Position numbers and translations under genes: made by a program. Below the pieces are notes generated by a model, which was given only the letters and a program-made list of their open reading frames with translations, was not told the DNA's origin and did not search any database. Shown here in pieces: positions 20,218 to 23,248 of a stretch of 23,248 nt of DNA (the stretch's first letter is position 1; every line of letters starts with the position of its first letter). Location of the stretch: the IMG/VR virus record IMGVR_UViG_3300048785_000151, positions 1 through 23,248 of that record; one strand, written 5' to 3'. The stretch comes from a virus.

Positions 20218-20801
20218 TATTCCGTCTCCGGGCGCTCAGGGGTGGCCCAACCCTCTTTACTAAACTCCGCGAGTGCCTCAATCCGGCGCTCCAACTCTTT
20301 GTCCAGCACGCGTCGCATTGTAGTCAGCACGGCGGCTGACGGCGAGCGCTTCCCGGAGCGATATCGCGAGAACGTCGGCTCGGACATCCCTGACAGTTCT
20401 GCAAGCCGCGCTGACGAGACGCCGATAAGAAGTCGGCGGTCTTCGACCTCGACCATAATGGAGACGACCGCGCATCGGAGGCTCCGGACGACACCGTTTT
20501 GCCGGTCGTCGGCGTGCTGGTCTTTGCGCGTGCCCCAGGCCAAGTTATCAGGCCTATCGACCATGTGTCGGCCGTTGAGGTGCCTCACCTCCAGCCCCTC
20601 GCGCGGCGGTTCGCCGTGGAAGGCCAGACACACCGCTCGCGCGACCAGCATTCTAACCTTATGGCCCTCATCGTCCTTGAGGGTCACCGCTAGATATGGC
20701 CCTTGCGGGGTTCTGGTAACGGGCGTAGCCCCTATCCGCACTTGCCCGTCATCAGACGCTTCGTAAGGCGCGAAGCCTGGAATCTCTCGCCACTCAGCCA
20801 T
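20217..20801 (-). CDS. NUMOD4/HNH endonuclease fused to a Cro/CI-type HTH domain
   Basis: 194 residues from the ATG at 20801; the open frame continues far upstream but only opposite plus-strand genes. The N-terminus EWREIPGFAPYEASDDGQVR is the NUMOD4 pattern. Residues about 52-103 are HNH-like: LVARAVCLAFHGEPPREGLE, VRHLNGRHMVDRPDNLAWGT, with H74, N76 and N86 in the usual places. The C-terminal 75 residues are an Xre-type HTH: VSSARLAELSGMSEPTFSRY, then RSGKRSPSAAVLTTM. An internal ATG at residue 116 (20456) falls just before the HTH and could mark a former separate repressor start. It is the first gene of the minus-strand early operon, facing a divergent region with a dyad. Confidence 0.8.
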   Translation of the reverse strand: MAEWREIPGFAPYEASDDGQVRIGATPVTRTPQGPYLAVTLKDDEGHKVRMLVARAVCLAFHGEPPREGLEVRHLNGRHMVDRPDNLAWGTRKDQHADDRQNGVVRSLRCAVVSIMVEVEDRRLLIGVSSARLAELSGMSEPTFSRYRSGKRSPSAAVLTTMRRVLDKELERRIEALAEFSKEGWATPERPETE

Positions 20802-20881
20802 GGGCGGCAATAAAGCTTGCCACCGCCGATTTGGCAAGGCTATGTTGCCAGCACGCGCACCACCGCGGGAGACGGCTTCCA
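20802..20881. promoter_or_regulatory. Divergent operator/promoter region with a 23-bp dyad
   Basis: CTTGCCA (20816-20822) and its exact inverted copy TGGCAAG (20832-20838) are separated by 9 bases; another TTGCCA lies at 20845-20850. TTGCCA (20817-20822) and TATGTT (20841-20846) are 18 bases apart and could be a plus-strand promoter, so the dyad would overlap it. GCACCACCG (20857-20865) and GGAGACG (20868-20874) precede the ATG at 20882. Confidence 0.6.
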
Positions 20882-21106
20882 ATGACAGATACAGCGACCA
20901 ACATTCGCCCCAGCGCGTGCGGGCGGTTCGTCGTCGTCTCGATCGGCGCCGCCAGGCCGCACGTCCTCCCGCTGGCCGACGCCGAGACGCTCGCGGAGGT
21001 CTACCGCTCCTCGGCCAAGAACCTCTCGGACGCCGCCGCGCGCCTGGAGCTGGCCACCGCCGCGCAACTCGAGCTGGCGGTCGGCGAAGCGAAGGGGCGC
21101 ATCTGA
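20882..21106 (+). CDS. Hypothetical 74-residue phage protein
   Basis: ATG at 20882, with GGAG ten bases upstream within the shared leader. It reads MTDTATNIRPSACGRFVVVS, then HVLPLADAETLAEVYRSSAK and a helical tail (AARLELATAAQLELAVGEAK). The short beta part followed by helices resembles small uncharacterised phage proteins. First gene of the rightward operon carrying the exonuclease. Its stop overlaps the next ATG (TGATG). Confidence 0.65.
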   Translation: MTDTATNIRPSACGRFVVVSIGAARPHVLPLADAETLAEVYRSSAKNLSDAAARLELATAAQLELAVGEAKGRI

Positions 21107-21285
21107 TGCGGTACCGGATCATCGGCGAGGATCGCCAGTTGGGCGCGCCCGGCGTGCTGGAGCCCTTCTCAATCACGGTCAAGGCGGCGACGCCCGACGA
21201 GGCGTCCGACGTCGCCATCAAGGCGCGGAGCGATATTGGCCGCGAGCATGTGCGGTGCCTCCAAGTGCGGGCGCTCACCAAGTGA
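21106..21285 (+). CDS. Hypothetical 59-residue phage protein
   Basis: MRYRIIGEDRQLGAPGVLEP, then FSITVKAATPDEASDVAIKA, ending GREHVRCLQVRALTK. A beta-strand, helix, beta-strand arrangement is suggested. The start overlaps the upstream stop and the stop overlaps the next GTG (GTGA), so it is coupled at both ends. No family recognised. Confidence 0.65.
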   Translation: MRYRIIGEDRQLGAPGVLEPFSITVKAATPDEASDVAIKARSDIGREHVRCLQVRALTK

Positions 21286-22103
21286 AAGCGCGCCCGCTCC
21301 ACCACGGGGATACGGTCGCGGCGACCCTCCGCTCGGCGCCCCAACTCAAGCTGCTCAGCCCCTTCAACGAGAAGACGCCGAAGGGCGAAAAGCTCGGCTA
21401 CCTCACCGCGATGCTCTACCTCGCCCCGGCCACCGAGGCTGGCGGCAAGAGCGTTTGCCCGCACAGCACCGAGGCCTGTCAGACCGGGTGCCTTTTCTGG
21501 GCTGGCCGAGGCAAGACGCCGAGGGTTCAGAACGCGCGGCTCGCCCGCACCCGCCGCTTTCACGCCGACCGCGAGGGCTTCCTCCTCGACCTCGTGAGCG
21601 ACCTTCGCCTGATGCAAGGCGTCGCCGACCGCGAGGGGATGAAGCTGGCGATCCGGCTCAACGGCACAAGCGACGTGCTGTGGGAGCGCGAGGCGATCGA
21701 CTTCGGGCGCGGGCCGGAGACTCTCTTCGAACTGATGCCCCGAGCCGTTTACTACGACTATACAAGAACCCCTTTTCAGCACCGCAAGGTGCCCGAGAAC
21801 TGGCGGCTCGTCTTTTCGCTCGCGGACTCGCCCGTCGCCCTGGCGGTCGAGCACCTCCGCGCCGGGCGATCTGTCGCCGCCGTGGTGCCCGAGCTGGCCA
21901 AGTCCTTCGCGCCCAACTGGATAGCGGTCGGCGACCGCGAGGTGACGGTGATCGACGGCGACGAGCACGATCTCCGGTTCCTCGATCCGGTGCCCGCGCT
22001 GGTGCTGCTCAAGCCGAAGGGGCGCCTTCTGCGCGGAGGGCCGATGGTTCGGTCTGGCCTCCTCCGCGACATTCTCAGGGCAGACAAGGAGAGCGGGCGG
22101 TGA
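21282..22103 (+). CDS. Gp88/DUF7227-like phage protein with a three-cysteine motif
   Basis: 273 residues from the GTG at 21282, chosen because it overlaps the preceding stop. Near the N-terminus is KLLSPFNEKTPKGEKLGYLT, then MLYLAPATEAGGKSVCPHST and EACQTGCLFWAGRGKTPRVQ. C59, C66 and C70 give C-x6-C-x3-C, as in the phage Gp88 family I recall. The middle has FHADREGFLLDLVSDLRLM, IRLNGTSDVLWE and AVYYDYTRTPFQHRK. The cysteines and the overall layout (R-x-N-G-x-S/D, Y-D-Y-T) hint at a metal or iron-sulfur protein with a TIM-barrel-like body; this is inference. It sits between small genes and the exonuclease in one operon. Confidence 0.7.
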   Translation: MKARPLHHGDTVAATLRSAPQLKLLSPFNEKTPKGEKLGYLTAMLYLAPATEAGGKSVCPHSTEACQTGCLFWAGRGKTPRVQNARLARTRRFHADREGFLLDLVSDLRLMQGVADREGMKLAIRLNGTSDVLWEREAIDFGRGPETLFELMPRAVYYDYTRTPFQHRKVPENWRLVFSLADSPVALAVEHLRAGRSVAAVVPELAKSFAPNWIAVGDREVTVIDGDEHDLRFLDPVPALVLLKPKGRLLRGGPMVRSGLLRDILRADKESGR

Positions 22104-22531
22104 AGATCATCGGCAAGACCGAGAAGGGCTACATCGTGGAGATCAGCGAGGAGGAGTTGGGCCGAGAACATTTTGCTGGAGATCGCGTGATGCTACTTGG
22201 CCGAACAAAGTGGTCGAAGACGGAGACCGACCTCCGGGCCGGGCGCTACGCCAACGGCTCCCTTGCCCTCTACACCATCGACGGCGAGGGCGAGGTGGCG
22301 CTCAAGCTCACCGTGAACCTCGAGGGCGTCGCGCCGGTGCCGCCAGAGGGCCACGTCTGGCTCAAGGGCTGGTCGGAGAACAAGGGGGTGCCTCAGGCGG
22401 TCGAGACCGCCGGGATCGCCGAACTGACCGGCCTTCGCTTCAAGGTCAATCACGACGCCTACGCCGAGTTGGCGAAGCTCAGCCCCGCGATCCTGGCGTG
22501 GCTGGAGGGGGAGGATACCGATGGCTGTTGA
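22100..22531 (+). CDS. Small conserved phage/plasmid-type protein (143 residues)
   Basis: GTG at 22100 overlapping the upstream stop. The first 25 residues read MKIIGKTEKGYIVEISEEEL, a short beta/helix unit common at the start of small phage proteins. A second unit follows: RYANGSLALYTIDGEGEVAL, KLTVNLEGVAPVPPEGHVWL, KGWSENKGVPQAVETAGIAE. The W-S-E-N-x-G segment after a LxVNL strand resembles DUF4313-type proteins of plasmids and phages; family assignment is tentative. No catalytic residues evident. Its last 11 bases overlap the exonuclease start. Confidence 0.65.
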   Translation: MKIIGKTEKGYIVEISEEELGREHFAGDRVMLLGRTKWSKTETDLRAGRYANGSLALYTIDGEGEVALKLTVNLEGVAPVPPEGHVWLKGWSENKGVPQAVETAGIAELTGLRFKVNHDAYAELAKLSPAILAWLEGEDTDGC

Positions 22532-23248
22532 GCCGCCGCTCGCGCTGGAGCAACTCCCCGATGGGGTCTACCTCGGCCTCAAGGAGGATATCTACTTCGC
22601 CCAGGATCGCCTCGGCTCGTCCGACCTCATCAAGCTCTATAAGTTCAAAGAGGGCTGGTACTGGCAATCGCGCCACAACCCGGATCGCGGCGGGCAAACC
22701 GATGCACAGAATTACGGCTCCGCCCTCCACGCGATCATGCTGGAGGGCATGGCGGCCTACGAGGGCCGTTTCCGGGTCGAGCCCGATCCGAAGGACTACA
22801 AGCCGAAGAAGCTCCTCACCACGAACAAGGCGATCAAGGCCCAGCTTGAGGAGGAGGGCGTCGATACCCGCAAGACCTCGTCCTTCCTCACCGACGACTG
22901 GCTCGACGCCGCAGCGGTCCACCTCCCCGACTGGACGTGCTGGGAAGCGGTGAAGCGCGACTTTGCCAAGGCGTGCCTCAAGCCGGACGGCAAGACCACC
23001 TACCCGACGGTCTCGGCGGTCGAGGATCGGATGCTCCGGTTCATGCGGGAGGTCGCGATGGATGACCCGGATATCCAGGGGATACTCGGCTTCGATCAGG
23101 AGACGCCGGTGCTGGCCGAGGTCTCCGTCTTCTGGACGGATCGCCATGGCCTCAAGCGTCGCGCGCGCTTCGACAAGCCGTGCCCTCAGTTCACCGCCGA
23201 CCTCAAGAGCGTCGGCAACTGGCAGGGCCGCGAGTTGAAGCACGCCCT
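22521..23248 (+). CDS. PD-(D/E)XK exonuclease (RecE/exonuclease VIII-like), C-terminus cut by window
   Basis: 242 codons from the ATG at 22521 (GGAGG seven bases upstream) to the window edge, still open. The N-terminal part LGSSDLIKLYKFKEGWYW, then QNYGSALHAIMLEG, is the usual entrance of phage exonuclease VIII-like proteins. The active-site signature is in place: E200 in LAEVSVFW, D218 in RRARFDKP and the D-x-K of TADLKSV (227-229). It would digest one strand of duplex ends to start single-strand annealing recombination. A recombinase (RecT/Erf-type) would be expected just beyond the window. Related proteins are about 250-330 residues, so little is missing. Confidence 0.88.
   Translation, partial: MAVEPPLALEQLPDGVYLGLKEDIYFAQDRLGSSDLIKLYKFKEGWYWQSRHNPDRGGQTDAQNYGSALHAIMLEGMAAYEGRFRVEPDPKDYKPKKLLTTNKAIKAQLEEEGVDTRKTSSFLTDDWLDAAAVHLPDWTCWEAVKRDFAKACLKPDGKTTYPTVSAVEDRMLRFMREVAMDDPDIQGILGFDQETPVLAEVSVFWTDRHGLKRRARFDKPCPQFTADLKSVGNWQGRELKHA

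Noticed and set aside
20802-21968. Upstream extension of the HNH-HTH frame to 21968
   Set aside because: The extension runs antisense to three coupled plus-strand genes and across the divergent regulatory region; the NUMOD4 motif starts at the ATG at 20801.
1-23248. CRISPR array, insertion sequence, integrase and attachment sites
   Set aside because: No evenly spaced direct repeats with unique spacers, no transposase or recombinase signature and no tRNA-end duplication were seen.

Overview
The window is a 23-kb piece of a tailed double-stranded DNA bacteriophage (or prophage) genome from a GC-rich host. Evidence is a terminase pair, a portal, a lambda-like replication gene pair, a RuvC-type resolvase, a PD-(D/E)XK exonuclease, three DNA methyltransferases and many small, serially overlapping genes. 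High GC and families I associate with alphaproteobacteria and their phages (DUF3085, DUF3489, DUF3309-like, DUF7352-like) point to an alphaproteobacterial host; this is inference. No integrase, tRNA, CRISPR array or host housekeeping gene was seen. Both ends of the window cut through genes.

Layout. (1) 1-6550, minus strand, late/packaging arm: small and large terminase, a small glycine-rich membrane protein bracketed by hairpins, portal, a DnaT-like head-completion candidate, then two related glycosyltransferase-like proteins separated by three small genes (DUF7352-like, cysteine-rich, one membrane segment). (2) 6705-11079, plus strand: about fifteen small accessory genes, mostly overlapping by a few bases, including DUF3085, an Xre-type HTH protein and a DUF3489 protein. 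Three of its gene starts lie behind a recurring leader (CTTGC[CA]A, CACCAC-core, GGAGACGA), and it ends in a hairpin inside the convergent methyltransferase gene. (3) 11076-20801, minus strand, early/replication arm: HNH-HTH fusion, coiled-coil acidic protein, RuvC-like resolvase, C5-cytosine methyltransferase with a nested out-of-frame gene, adenine-type methyltransferase, O-like replication initiator with an inserted GIY-YIG domain, P-like helicase loader, small zinc-ribbon/membrane genes and a ParB-methyltransferase. (4) 20882-23248, plus strand: two small genes, a Gp88/DUF7227-like protein, a small conserved protein and an exonuclease cut by the window end.

The parts most worth a second look: the GIY-YIG domain in the linker of the replication initiator, next to repeats that could be the origin; the 180-codon gene read in another frame inside the cytosine methyltransferase; the NUMOD4/HNH-HTH fusion beside a 23-bp dyad; and the repeated promoter/leader and terminator/promoter units. 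All calls come from reading the sequence; family names are from memory and no database search was run.
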